From the NCBI GenBank assembly GCA_033026295.1, contig CM065180.1:24357023-24421022 (forward strand): DNA of 64,000 nt, read 5' to 3'. The first letter of the stretch is position 1. Each line of letters starts with the position of its first letter. Below are positions 1 through 12,200 of this stretch, piece after piece. The position numbers and the translations under genes were made by a program. Source of the stretch: Channa striata (taxonomy: Eukaryota; Chordata; Actinopteri; Anabantiformes; Channidae). The notes under the pieces are model-generated. The model was not told where the DNA came from. It saw only the letters and a list, made by a program, of their open reading frames with translations, and searched no databases.

Positions 1-3000
1 CTTTTTTAGTCTCTCTCAGCTTTGGTCCCCCATAGTCCGGCTTTACCAGCCAGCGAACCTAAAGATGTCTGTGAACCGAGCACGGCTCCTCCTCTGGAAC
101 ACAAAGGCATGTTCGCTGTGGTGTGAGGCGGATTGGTCGTGTCGGTCAGAATAAATGAGTGTGGACACAGGAACTTGGAAGTGGGAGCATGTGTTGAGTC
201 ATTTTCTTCTCGCGCTCAGTAGCTGGGTTTGTTGATGTTGGCTGCTCTCCGCCTCTTTCCTTCGAAAAAGTCTCTTTGATAACGGGCAGGAACAGCACCT
301 GATAATTTTTACTTTAATAAGCATGTTCTTACCACAGTGGAGATAACGGAAAAGTCCTGCATTCAAAATGTCCAAACATACAATGAAATATTCATTGTGC
401 CAAATGTTTTGCATATTTGTCTCCAACAATAGGAAGATGACAGAGATGATTTCATGGCTGCTCCGTTTCATAAAATGGAAGTAATATTACTCTGCATTTC
501 ATGGAAACACAAGTGTCAAGTATAAAAAAAGTGTAATAAAATGGAAATAGTAAAATAAGTTGCTTCAAAATTATACTAAAGTAGAGAAGTCATAAACAAT
601 ATATCTTCCACTTGATTTTAAGTGTTGTGGCATTAATGTGCTCCTCCTTTTATATTGCAGTTTCACGCCTTAAGTTAACTTTTAATTATATTTATATATA
701 CATTGAGTAAATATATAACTTGTCATTTATATTTTTAATTTTGTAAATTTGACAGTGAAGAGTAACTAAAGCGGAGCAAAGATTCAATCCCAATGTACAA
801 AATTAAAAACTTATTCCAGTACAGTGCTCAAGCAAGTTTGTGTGAATAGTGATTTGTTTCCGTGAAATCTCTTTGGCCTTTAAGTTTGTTAGTTAAAGCT
901 TCCAGTTCGAGAGCGAGTCAGTTTCACTTTGTGTGTTTGAGACACAGAAATAACCTCAGAGATGAGGAGATAACGTCGGTGACGAGTGGCAGCAGAAGTT
1001 AAACCAGACGGTGTTCAGGTCTGCAGCCCCCAGGAGATCATGGGGGGGCCCACGACCAAAATACACGTGGGCAGCAAAGTGCCACTTCCTGAGATTTGCT
1101 TTGGTCTTTGGGTCTCTGCTTCTCACAGTCTCCTGCTCTAAAAGATTCTGTGAGGGCTTGTTTTTTGTACAGGCCACTTCAGGACCCATCCTGTTAGCAC
1201 GGTGCCACTGCCAGTCCTCCTCCCGCCGGGTTAGATGGGATCATAAACAAACGCACCCTTTAACGGGCCGCTGTCATGGAGCTTAAATGTTCCGTGTGTC
1301 GCGCTGCTGTACGACAGGCAGCTGTGTGTTACGTCCACGCTGCACATTAGAGCAACGCCACTGCCCGATCCAGAATTATAAAGGCATGTGGCGACAGGAG
1401 GGAGACCATCAGCACGCTACATTTGAAACTTCCAAACTAACGACTGTTCATTCATTTCCTCTGCTGTTTGCAGGAGGCCGACAAAGGGGGGGGGGGGGGG
1501 GGGGCTTGAGATCAAGTGCAGATAAACTTCTTATTCATAGAGAAAAAAGCAGTGAGGTGCTGTGGTGCGTAGAAAGAACAAACCACACAGACAGACTCTC
1601 GTGTGCACGCAGCCAAACTGTGGAACAGCCCCGTATTTACTTGAAACGTTTCATTGGAGGGAAACTTGCTCCACATTTTGCTGTTGTGTAACATTTTCAC
1701 AATTGCTTGTCCAAACTTTTTTTAGGACGTAGGAAAAAAACGTCCTATTTGTTGCGAAACGTGGATTCCCATGTTTCCAGTTGGGTGCACGCACTCTTTC
1801 CAGATGATTTCACTGTGAAGGCTGAAGGTAGCCCAGGTCTATTTGCGGCTCGTCGCTGTGCTGCTTCCTTTGTAGCACCACAAATAGATGTGACTGTGGC
1901 CTTTAACTCTCCACACCCTGCTACTGTAATGAAAGACGTGCTGGGGGGGGTTTTGGGCAGCAGCTGATCTACAGTTGGACTCGTACAAACGTAGCGCTGC
2001 TGCAGTGAGAGAGTGATTTCTCTAGGGTCCCGTCTCTACGTCTGGTCCCGATTAGTTCCACATGCGCCTCGTGAATAAGGTTTCTGCAGAACTCTTAAGT
2101 CATGGACAGATTCAAGGAGAGAAGCGCTTCAAAAGCCTGAAATCTGACTGTTTACTGTGGATCATTTGTTCAATTTACTTTTCTTCCCTAAACTTGTGAT
2201 GCATACGTAACAGTTCCCAAAATCAGGTGTGTTTGTCATGGTCTTGGGGGCCCGAGGACTAAAAGAAATCTCCAAAGTGACACCAGCGTCTGAATCTGCC
2301 CGCAGTGCAGTGGCCCTTTGAAGTTCACGAGCGAATAAAGAACTTTCCACTGACACTGACGTGCAAAAACATACAGGCGACGACGAGGATTTGCCTGTGT
2401 GTGACAGTAACAGCTGGTGGTGGAGGAGGAGGAGGAAGTGAAGAAATATGTGGAGAAATGAGACATTTCATCCTGTGAAGCAAAGCTGGACCACAGAGGC
2501 CTTATTAGTCAGACTTTGTTTTTACCGACACATGTAGTAAGGATGTCGACCGTCGGCATCAGTTTCGCTGTCGACACAACGTAATTTAGAGACAACAGGA
2601 GCCAGCAGTGCTACACAGTAACTGTCCACAGAACGTGGACGTTCCTTCTACCACGGCTCACCGTCACCGCATTACTGAAAGTTAAAACGAGTTACCCAAA
2701 GAAATGCAGACAAATGTGGAAATGGAAACCCTCAAAAACACGACCGCAAACCCACGTGAGGACGTTTTGAATTCAGGGCTTGTACGTCCATTAACGCGAA
2801 CGCTGAAGTAAGTGACTTCAGGATTTTCAAGAATTCTCCTGGAGCGTCTGTTTGCTCTCAGATTCCCTGTTCACAGCGGGGCATCACTTCCTTGTAGTTT
2901 AAAAGTGAAAATGACAATTGTCGGATGTCTGCTGTTTCACTTTGTCGGAATCTTCGGAGACGTTTTTGTTGTGTAGGAAACAGCGGAGCCACAACTCCTG

Positions 3001-3857
3001 AGGGAACGGGCATTAACATCAGCGCTGGCCATGAAACAAGAATGAGTGGGAACTCCGAGTCTTTCCAGCTGTTGTTCTGCTCCTGTCAGCATCTGCAGGA
3101 TGCAGCAACACACACGTCTTTTAAAAAAACTCCGTTACACGGCCAAGCCAGTGCTTGACTCCGAGTAACTGCTTTTTCTAACAAATAAATATGATCCATG
3201 TAAAAAACGTGATTGTTTAAACTAAAAAAAACCTTGCGATATAATGAGAATAATGTGCATTAAATATCGTAACCCAGCAGTACAACTCACAGGAAGATTT
3301 ACTCGATTTTTTTTGACAAAAAATGTACAGATACACATTTTTTTATTTAAACCCTTTTAAAACTTAAAAATAAGGAAATATATTTTATAGTGATATACTG
3401 CAAAGTAAAAATATTTAAACTTTGAGAGGGAACGAAGTTTAATCTATAGCTTCCTCGTCTTTAATTAATATTCTAGATACACTCCGACCTTTTATACAGT
3501 TTAGAGTTTCCGTGACGTGTTTTAGTGAAGAACAATGATCCATCTGAAATGTGGCGACGTGCACTGGTGAAAACGCTGACACTTGGTCTGTGGCGTCTTT
3601 GTTCGCATCATGATTCATTTGGAAATATCCTCGCCGCCTCAGGCTGCCGACTACAGAACAGAACATGTGTTTTATCTTGGAGCCGTTTAAAGAAGGAACG
3701 ACCATTATTCCGTTGTAGCTTAGATTTTCTGGATTTTCCCTCGATGCGACCGATGCTTTTCACAGAAACGTGCTGCACACCTGAAACCAATCATCGCACC
3801 TCTGCAGCAGCGACACAAACCTCCACTGGAGGAGCTGGAGTTCATGCTCGTTTCCTC

Positions 3858-3861
<4 letters not shown>
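1..3861. other. non-coding upstream flank
   Basis: I see no exon with good splice sites or recognisable protein similarity on either strand. The stretch is AT-rich in places (about 480-800 and 3180-3480) and has a 19-base G run at 1486-1504. Open frames here are short and look like chance frames. Distal regulatory DNA of slc44a2 is possible, but no specific element could be recognised. Confidence 0.6.
1486..1504. repeat. poly-G run (19 G)
   Basis: An uninterrupted run of 19 G follows ACAAA and ends before CTTGAG. Such runs can form G-quadruplex-like structures and are prone to length error in sequencing. Confidence 0.9.

Positions 3862-3896
<35 letters not shown>
3862..3896. repeat. (CA)n microsatellite upstream of slc44a2
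   Basis: About 17 CA dinucleotides in a row, roughly 330 bases before the slc44a2 start codon. It lies in the probable promoter or 5' leader region. Length polymorphism is likely. Confidence 0.95.
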
Positions 3897-3898
<2 letters not shown>

Positions 3899-4227
3899 TT
3901 CCCTCGGCCTGTGCAGCAGCGGCAGCAGACCCCACCTCCTCCTCTTGCTCGAGTTCACTTTTCTGTTTGGAAGGAGACAGAAACCAGACGGAGATCTGAC
4001 GGCGGGTGGAGGTAGTGGGAGATGCACAGGTGGAGCGCAGCCTGAGAAGAGGAATAAACAGCTCAGGGGGAAGTGCGAGGTGGAGTGTTGCTGCTCACGC
4101 AGGTATTCAGGGACAGGTCGAACTGGTTTCTGCTCCACAGTAGCTACCGGCCGTGCTCATTCACAGGAGGGAGAGGAGGCGCAGCAGCTCGAAGCTTGTC
4201 GGAAAAGCCCACGAACAGAGTTTGGAC
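3897..4227 (+). promoter_or_regulatory. slc44a2: probable promoter and 5' leader of slc44a2
   Basis: This GC-richer stretch directly precedes the first coding exon. No TATA box in a convincing position was seen, so the start site cannot be placed from sequence alone. The context of the ATG (GGACATGG) has a purine at -3 and G at +4, a good eukaryotic start context. The assignment as promoter/leader rests only on position. Confidence 0.45.
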
Positions 4228-4261
4228 ATGGCTGAGGATGGGGAATATTACGGAAAACACG
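4228..4261 (+). CDS. slc44a2: slc44a2 exon 1 (start codon, YYGKHG)
   Basis: Encodes MAEDGEYYGKH plus the first base of a Gly codon, followed by the donor GTAACT. This corresponds to the human N-terminal variant beginning MGDERPHYYGKHG, the transporter-type promoter form. A second alternative first exon, as used in human, was not recognised in the 3.1-kb intron that follows. The cytosolic N-terminus is short, as is usual for the family. Confidence 0.92.
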
Positions 4262-6252
4262 GTAACTACCCCAACTTTGTTTGTCGGGTGCTTGAAAAGG
4301 AATCTGTGCCGTGGCAAATAGTTTGGAGGGAAAGTGGAGCAGCATGTCAACACAGTGTGTGGGCGAGCGATGGGTGTGAGCAGCGTCCGCCCTGACTACA
4401 GGTGTGTGTGAGCACGGAGCTCGTTTATCAGCGTGTGCGTGTTCAATTCCGTGGGCAAACAAGCCGTTTGTCGTCTGCGCCCAGCTCGGCCGAAGCCCAG
4501 TTCTACTTGTGTGTGTCTTCAGTTGCCGCAGTCGGTCTCCTGGTGTGAAAGCTCGCCGCGGCGTGTGAATGAAATGCTACGCCCCGGCTCTCTCCAACAG
4601 GAAGCTGTGACCTCTCTAAGAGCTCGTCTGCTAAATGCTTTCTGCAGCATTATCCCACTGCCCACATACATAATTAATATGCACAGACGCCACAGAGAAA
4701 ACCAGACCCCCCGTCTGCCCCCCGAGGGGCCCAGCCGAAGGTTTGAAGGCCCCCGTGGCGGCTGTAACGACCCGCCGTTGGTTAATTTCAACATGCATTC
4801 GTTCATCTTTACTTTAACGGTTCCTTCCTTGTTTCCCCTCCTTTCCTTCCCTCTTTACCTCCCCCTGCATCCTACTTTCCTTTCCTCTTTGTTCTTAAGC
4901 TCATTTCTTTCCTCCTTTTGTTGTTTCCGTCTTGTATTTCTTATTTCTTCCCCTTCACCTCCATCTTTCCTCCTCTTTCTCTTCTCATTTGCTCTTTCCA
5001 GTGTCTTCCCTTTTCAAAGGATTCTCTCCTTTCCTTTCTTCCTTTCTTCCTCTCCTTTTGTTCCTCCTTCTTCCCTGCTTTTTCTGTTTTTATTTATCCC
5101 TCACTTCCTCCTTCAATGGTTCCCCTTTTAAATGAATAATTTCTCTCCTTTCCTTCTCCTTGCACTTCCCTTTACTTCCTTTCTTTCCTTCTTTCATTAC
5201 CTTGTGTTGCTCCACCTTCACAGTTTTAAATGAACCAAACACCCCTTTTGATGCTCAGTTCTCCGTTGTTTCTTCTGAAATGAGCTTCTCCGCTGTGGCT
5301 CCGGTGGTTGTTGGATCGCTGCGTTTGCAGCCTGGTAATCAGTGACTTCTGATCAACATGTGGCACTTTGCTTTTAGAGCTGGAAGATAAATTTGCTCCG
5401 ATAACAGTTGTTTCTCCTCCTCCTTCTGACTCACTGACCTGAAGTAACCTGCAGGCCTGCAGAAACAATCAGCGCTCAAAGTACATCAGCCAACTGACCG
5501 GATCCGCCCTGATAACACCAGGCTGGAGCAGCGGAACCTGCTGAGCCCCCCCCAAGCATGGACAGTTGATGCTGACGATGTAGTGAAGATTTAAATAGAA
5601 ACCGGTTGAACTCATTATGCAAAAGGTTTCACGTTTCAGAAGCTGCGTGTTCAGAAAACTGTGCACAGTCGAGAGCTGCTAGTGGTTCATCATTGAAGTG
5701 ATGGTGGCTCAGGATCCGTCTTCATGTCAGACACAAGCGAGGCGTTGGAGCTCCATGCACACGGTGTCTGTACGAGCCACTCGTGGTGGGAGCCGAGCAC
5801 GTTTACACTGGATGTGCGTTTTTAGAGCCACCGTCAGCGGAGCTTTTTCCGTATTCCCTTTTGTTCTACATTCATATTAATGGCACAGAAACAAAATTTT
5901 GAATTAAATAAGCAGCACAGTCAGGGGCTAAAGTATGAAATGGCAGAACGTGTTGTTTCAACAATATTTTTTGACAGGATACTATTTCTTTGCTCTTATT
6001 ATTTTTACTAACTTTCTTTGACCATTTGATCATTTTTAGGATAAAAGCCAAGTTGCACTAGCTGAATGAATGTGATTATTGTTATTAATTCAGATGGAGG
6101 GTTGGGTATCATAACCCCAACCCCAGCCTGAAGTCTTCGTGTGTCTGATGCACAGAGACTGAGCGTGGCCCCCTCTGCCGGCTGTGCTGGTTCGCCCGGC
6201 TCACTCGTCCTAAAATGCTCCTGCTTAGTCACCAGGGAGGAATCTGTTGGGA

Positions 6253-6297
<45 letters not shown>

Positions 6298-9200
6298 GCG
6301 GCCTTCGTGCCACACAGCAGCGGTGGGAAACGTGGGGGCGTGTCTTTACAGGCTTCTGTGCATTGCTGTGACACTTTAGCTGCTCCACACAACTTCAAAA
6401 AGGCTTTTTGGGGTCATGACTGTGTTTTATGCTCAGAGTTTAGCTTATTAGGGAGAGATTCTATTATGTCAATGAGTGTCCTCACAGGTGTACAAAGACA
6501 AACGTGTGTGTGTGAACGTGAAATTGACCTGCCGTTAGGATTCTGCAGGCTGAGTAGTTTGGAACCTGGGTTACGCTCGGGGTTTTATTGTAATACCAGT
6601 GCCGTACTCCAGCTGTGCGTAACCTCTGTCAGGAATGAGAGGTCAGACCGAAAGTTCTCTGTGAAAAACATGAGCAGATTTTTAGCGTTTGACGGATTCA
6701 TGTATTGTAAAACGGGTCAACAGCCCCCGAAAATGTCCAGTATTTCTACTGCAGCTTCAAATATTATAGTTTCAAAATGAAGGATTATCATGATTTAATG
6801 TGTTTGATATCAGACCAAAACATTTTCAAACGTGTCATTTACTGAATGAGAACAAATGAACGTTTTTCTCACAGTAATTCGATAAGACGTCCGTTTTGTG
6901 AACAAATTAAACCGAACAAGATGTCAAATTTCTTCAGAAACTTCGAGGGGGACGTGGAAAAAGTCTGGACTGGTACATTCGTGTTATCAACCACATGGAC
7001 TTGAGCAGCCTTTAAGATACTTTGCTTTCATCAGTGGCTCACAGGAATCATTTCCTGTAGCACTGCTGGAGGTACATTTGGCAGCATGAAGTTGTTGTGC
7101 TCTACTTTGGTCATTAGATCGGGGATGGATTACCGAACATGCCTAATGGACACAGGAAGTGAGTGTTGAAAGCTGCAGAGCTCAGATAAAATATGCAAAA
7201 AAAAAACACACACAATGAGCAACAGAGTAACTAAACACAGGATGACTAACGAGCAGCTTTGTCAGTTTGTCCATTTCAGACCGGAGGCTCCACTTACTGT
7301 ACCAGGGTTTTCTCAACCTCCGTTCATGCATCAGATGAAAAACAGTCAGTTATGTCGTGTAAAAAATCTGCAAGCTTTCACTGGCCGATCTCCTTTGTTT
7401 CAGGCGAGCCGAGGAAGCACGACCCGTCCTTCAAGGGCCCGATCCACAACAGGTGAGAGAAAGCGATGTCACCTGTGGTTTTGCCGCGTCCAGGTGACTC
7501 CAAACACGTTGTGTTAACCCTTGAAATGTTGCTGCCACCCTCCCAGGGGCTGCACAGACATCATATGCTGCATCTTCTTCATTGTCGCCATTCTGGCTTA
7601 CTTCGCTGTGGGAATACTCGGTGAGGACACGTATCCACTGCGTGGTCTGTGCCTAACACACATTAAATGGACCTTTTTGTGACTTGCTGTGATGCCATTC
7701 TTGCATTTGTGCGCTCCCAGCCTGGTCCCAGGGCGACCCCAGGAAGGTGATCTACCCCACGGACAGTCGAGGGCAGTTCTGCGGGCAGGTCGGCACCCCG
7801 CAGGAGTGAGTCACCTTCCGAGCGTAGCTGGAATCGTTCCTGTTCAGAGTGTCTGTCTGAGCGATTTGTCTCTAACCGCTCTGTGTCTCAACAGGAACAA
7901 GACCTTGTTGTTCTACTTCAACATCATGAAGTGTGCCAGCCCCTTGGTGCTGCTCGAGTTCCAGTGTCCAACCACACAGGTGAGAGCCGCTGTGAAACTT
8001 CGCTTCCCTCCATGATCTTTGGGACAGCGACCCATCGAATATCACTTTTCCTCTCCGCTCCACAATGTGAGATCTGCAGTAACAAAAGTGTTGAAATGAG
8101 CTTTTGTCACGTTTCATTTATGGTACTTTGGTTTGTGCACCTGCAGCGTTGTGTTTAGTGGGATGTTGGCACGCTGCAGAAATACTGTAGCCACAATCTT
8201 GAATTAAGTGAATTATGAATCATCAGGAAAACATAGCCAGATATGATCATGTGATTATTTTCTTTAAACTGATGACACTGTTTCATACTTGAGAATGGAT
8301 CTGTTTTCTGATAATCATTGTAAATGATTTATCTCGTAGAGCTTCAGAAAACGGTCAGAATTGACACGTTTAATTGTGTGTGTCCCCGTGATGACACAGT
8401 AAGTTCGTAATTGAAAACGTACGTGTGTGTGAGACGACGACGACGACGAGAGAACGTATCCGTTTTTTTGTTCAACCAAGTGTAGCTGACGTTGGCATTT
8501 GCTCCGGAGTTGTGTCCTGCACGTTGTAAAACTGTATCCTGCTGCTCCTCAGATCTGTGTGCACAGTTGCCCCAATAAGTTCATGACTTTAGTCAAAGCC
8601 ATTAACAACCAGAATGACTTCAACTACTACAAGCAATTCTGCCAGGAGGGAGTGGACAAGGAGAAGGTGAGTTTAAAGTGTCTCCATGTGCTTCACACTG
8701 ATTTACTTCAATGCCCAAAGCTTTTCAAACACACTATCGTCTGTTTTGTACGGTGCTCCAGGTCGCACCAGAAATCCTGAAGAAGGGACTCTGTCCTGCC
8801 ACGCTGATCCCCAGTGTGCCATGTGAGTTCCTCCGTCTGTCAGTAAATGTCCTTCTCCTGTTAGACGTCGTCCAGTCGACGCAGACGTACCTGAAAGTGT
8901 TAGGACTGATACAAAGCCAGTTTCCTCCGGAAAAGTGTTCAGAAGTGGTGAGAATCGAGTGGACAGTAGAGACTTCAGCCTGTTGTCTTTAGCCACTGAG
9001 CCTGTTTAAAAAGACCACGCCACACCAATGGTGGACGATACGAAGGCAAGAAGAAACCAATCCCCAGCCTGGTGAAGGTGAAGACTACAGGAGCTGACAA
9101 GGGCGTTTTAAGAAGCTGGGAAGAAAACAGACAAATGTGAGAGTTGGCAGGCGTATTGATTTCGAAAATGAAGAAGACAACAGTGTGTGTTAGGTGAGGA

Positions 9201-12200
9201 CATCCACATCACAGACAGACGCAGACATTTTCCTCAAACGTCAGGCTGCAAAGTGTCAGATACAAAGATGGTCAGACACGGTTGAGCAAGAAAGCAGCTC
9301 ATGTGGCGCAGAAGTTAGAGCAGTCGTCCTCCAGTCCAGTGTGTCTTTGAGCAAGGCCCTGAACCCCAGCTTGGATGTTCCCAGTGAGTGTAGGCCAGCT
9401 GCACAGCAGCTCCCCCAGCATGTGTGTGAGTGACGTCCATGCGTTAAACCTGATGCTCCTCGCTCCTCTGATTGCCTCACAGACTTCGGGTTGTCAGAAC
9501 CTAGGGTCTGCAGTTGGATCCTCGTAACTGCAGGTTGATGAGCTGCCCACTGTGACCAGGTGTGTTCTAGAGCTGCTTCACTGCAGGAGATGGTGAAACC
9601 AGAAGAAGATGGAGACGTTCTGGAGAGAAGCAAACTGAACAGTGTCACACAGTTTCACGATCGTGATCCAGACCCTCTGAAGAGAGGAAAGACCGGGGAG
9701 TCCAGAACTGAAAGGGTTTGGTCGGAAAAGCCAAGGAGTTTCAGCTCATTTCTGAAAAAATAATGTGGTTTTTGCTTTTAAATGTGACGGACAGCAGCGT
9801 CTTCGCTGGTCTGCATGTCAAATAAAACAGTCTTTGAACATTTTCCTGTCCTGCCCTGCAGTCACGCGCAGATGTTTCCCAGCCCTGGGTAAGGCCGGAG
9901 GTGTGATAACTGTGGGAAACAGTTCCCAGTTTGACGATGGACGTGGAAACATGGTGGATGCCAAGGATCTCATAAACGGCGTCACGTGAGTTTACGTGTG
10001 AATGAATTTATTCCACTGTAGATTAGAGTTTCCCTTTAGCCTCATGAAACTAAAAGTTTTCAAACCAGGTTCAGTTTTTAAGCAGTTACTGGTTCTATAA
10101 CCAGCCGACCTAAGACCAATCCAAACCTTCACAAGGCTTCATCACAGGTGGAAGTAGTGAGCAAACGGCCACAGATCGGATACATGTGCAGTCTAGGAGC
10201 AGATCTTATCCCGCCTGAGTCCCTTCAGCTGTGAAGAGTTCCCCAGCTTTCAAACTGACAAGGTTCTGTCCACAGGAACGCCACGGTGGTGATGGAAGCT
10301 CGTCAGGTGGTCACCAAAATCTTTGAGGACTACACAAAGTCCTGGTACTGGATCCTGCTGTAAGTCCCTGAATCCACCTGTTGCCCATTGTGATCCGCTT
10401 TGTGTGTGTGTAGTGGACCATCAGCTCGCTCGCCCTCTCTCTCCACAGAGGCTTGGTCATCGCGATGCTCACCAGCCTGCTCTTCATCGTCCTCCTGCGC
10501 TACCTGGCCGGGATCATGGTCTGGGTCATGATCGTCTTGGTGATACTGGTCATAGGATACGGTAAGAGCTAAAATGCCAGAGGCCTGTTGTTGTCTAGTC
10601 ACGCTCACCTCACATTAGAATCCGAAATTAGTTCCGCCCCCTTAATATGTGGGAAAAAAAACAAGGTCTAATTCCTCCCTGGTGAAACTCCCCAATGAAA
10701 CTGAACAACATGATGTGAAGGTTTAACATTATTTGTGTGGTCCACAGTTGGCTTTTAATAAAACCAGGAGCCTGGAGCCGCTGCTCTGCGCGGTTTGAAT
10801 GTTTCTTCATTCCCAAAACCAGGACCCTCAAACATTATGTTAAATGTCGATTTGGAGCAAGTTCACCTGAACTTTCAGAGATGGACCACAGACGAACTGA
10901 CTGCACAGTTATTTTAAGGCGATGCCCCAAACTTTCCTTTAAATATGTATTTTCAGCGTCAATAAATCTTGGAAAAAATATTATTACACTGGACTCGTGT
11001 GTATGAATGTGCTTCCATCTGCAAGTTATTCCAGGCACCTGCAGCAGGAGATGTCAAACTTTCTTTCTTTGCCTTCCCCCCGATCGAAGACGTTTGGTGC
11101 AGAGCGTAAAGTGCTGATGCTGGAAAGTTCCTTCCACGCCTCTGATGGTGATGCGTTTGTGTACCTGCAGGAATCTTCCACTGCTACATGGAGTACGCCA
11201 CCCTGAAGGGAGAGCCCGGCGCTAATGTGACCATACAGCAGCTGGGCTTCCAGACCGACTTCTCAGTCTACCTGCAGATCAGACAGACCTGGCTGGCCTT
11301 CAGTCAGTGCTCCGCACGCAGCTCTTCATGTTGTCTCGCTGTAGAACGTGTGGGCGCTCACTTAACGTCTTCCTTTGCCTCCCTCAGTGATCATCCTTGC
11401 CATTATGGAGGTCATCATCATCCTGCTGCTCATCTTCCTCAGAAAGAGGCTGCTCATCGCCATCGCCCTCATCAAAGAAGCCAGCAGGTCGGCCAGCAAC
11501 ACTTCAATACGGGTTAACGTGCTTGGTGGTTCTTAAAAGTTTGCGAACCCTTCAGGGTTTCTCTCTTTAGCAGGATCACGTTATAAATGTGCTCAGATTT
11601 TCTGTTGCTGTTCCGTTTCCAGAGCCATCGGACATGTGATGTGTTCCCTTTTCTACCCACTCTTCACCTTCCTCCTGCTGGCCATAGTCGTCGCCTACTG
11701 GGCAGTTACTGCCGTGTATCCTTCAAGTCACAGTCAGTCGGTGTTAACCAAGGTTGACTGGAGGCGAAACCTCGGGACTGCAGGTGGACAAAGGGAATAT
11801 TTTTAGGACAACACTCCTCTTTGTGTCAGTCAGGATGTTGATCATGCTGGTAAACCTGAGCTCTGTCTTGACTTCCAGCTCAGGGATTTCAGAATTGACA
11901 AAACATATTATCAGTTCTCCTCTAAAAACCTGATGTCTGATGAATGTAGTGGATTAAAAAGGCAAAGTTTGTCTGGAACCAGTTAGGAACCGCGGACATT
12001 TATCCAGCTGCACCTGCAGAGGTTAAACGTGGTTTCAGGCGCAGGATCATAGCGCAGGCACACGAAGGCAGTGCGGGACCCAATTACTAAAACTGGACCT
12101 CCCTGACTCGTATCCCAGTTGCAGCTGTACAAATAGTTTCTGAGTTGACTGGGGTTGTTCTGCCAAATGGTCGTGGACTGAGGCGCAGTACCAGAGATGG

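Larger units (their letters stand above)
4262..7403. other. slc44a2 intron 1
   Basis: The largest intron of the gene (about 3.1 kb) holds a long pyrimidine-rich tract (4808-5215) and a TGTC tetranucleotide repeat (6253-6298). No further exon was supported. An alternative first exon could be hidden here because first exons leave little signal. Confidence 0.85.

Noticed and set aside
3525..4235. 236-codon open frame overlapping the slc44a2 first exon
   Set aside because: It reads through a CA repeat as His-Thr repeats, has no recognisable domain and overlaps the real start in another frame.
4433..5131. Long Phe/Leu/Ser/Pro-rich open frames on the plus strand
   Set aside because: They follow the T/C-rich tract in slc44a2 intron 1; composition alone keeps the frames open.
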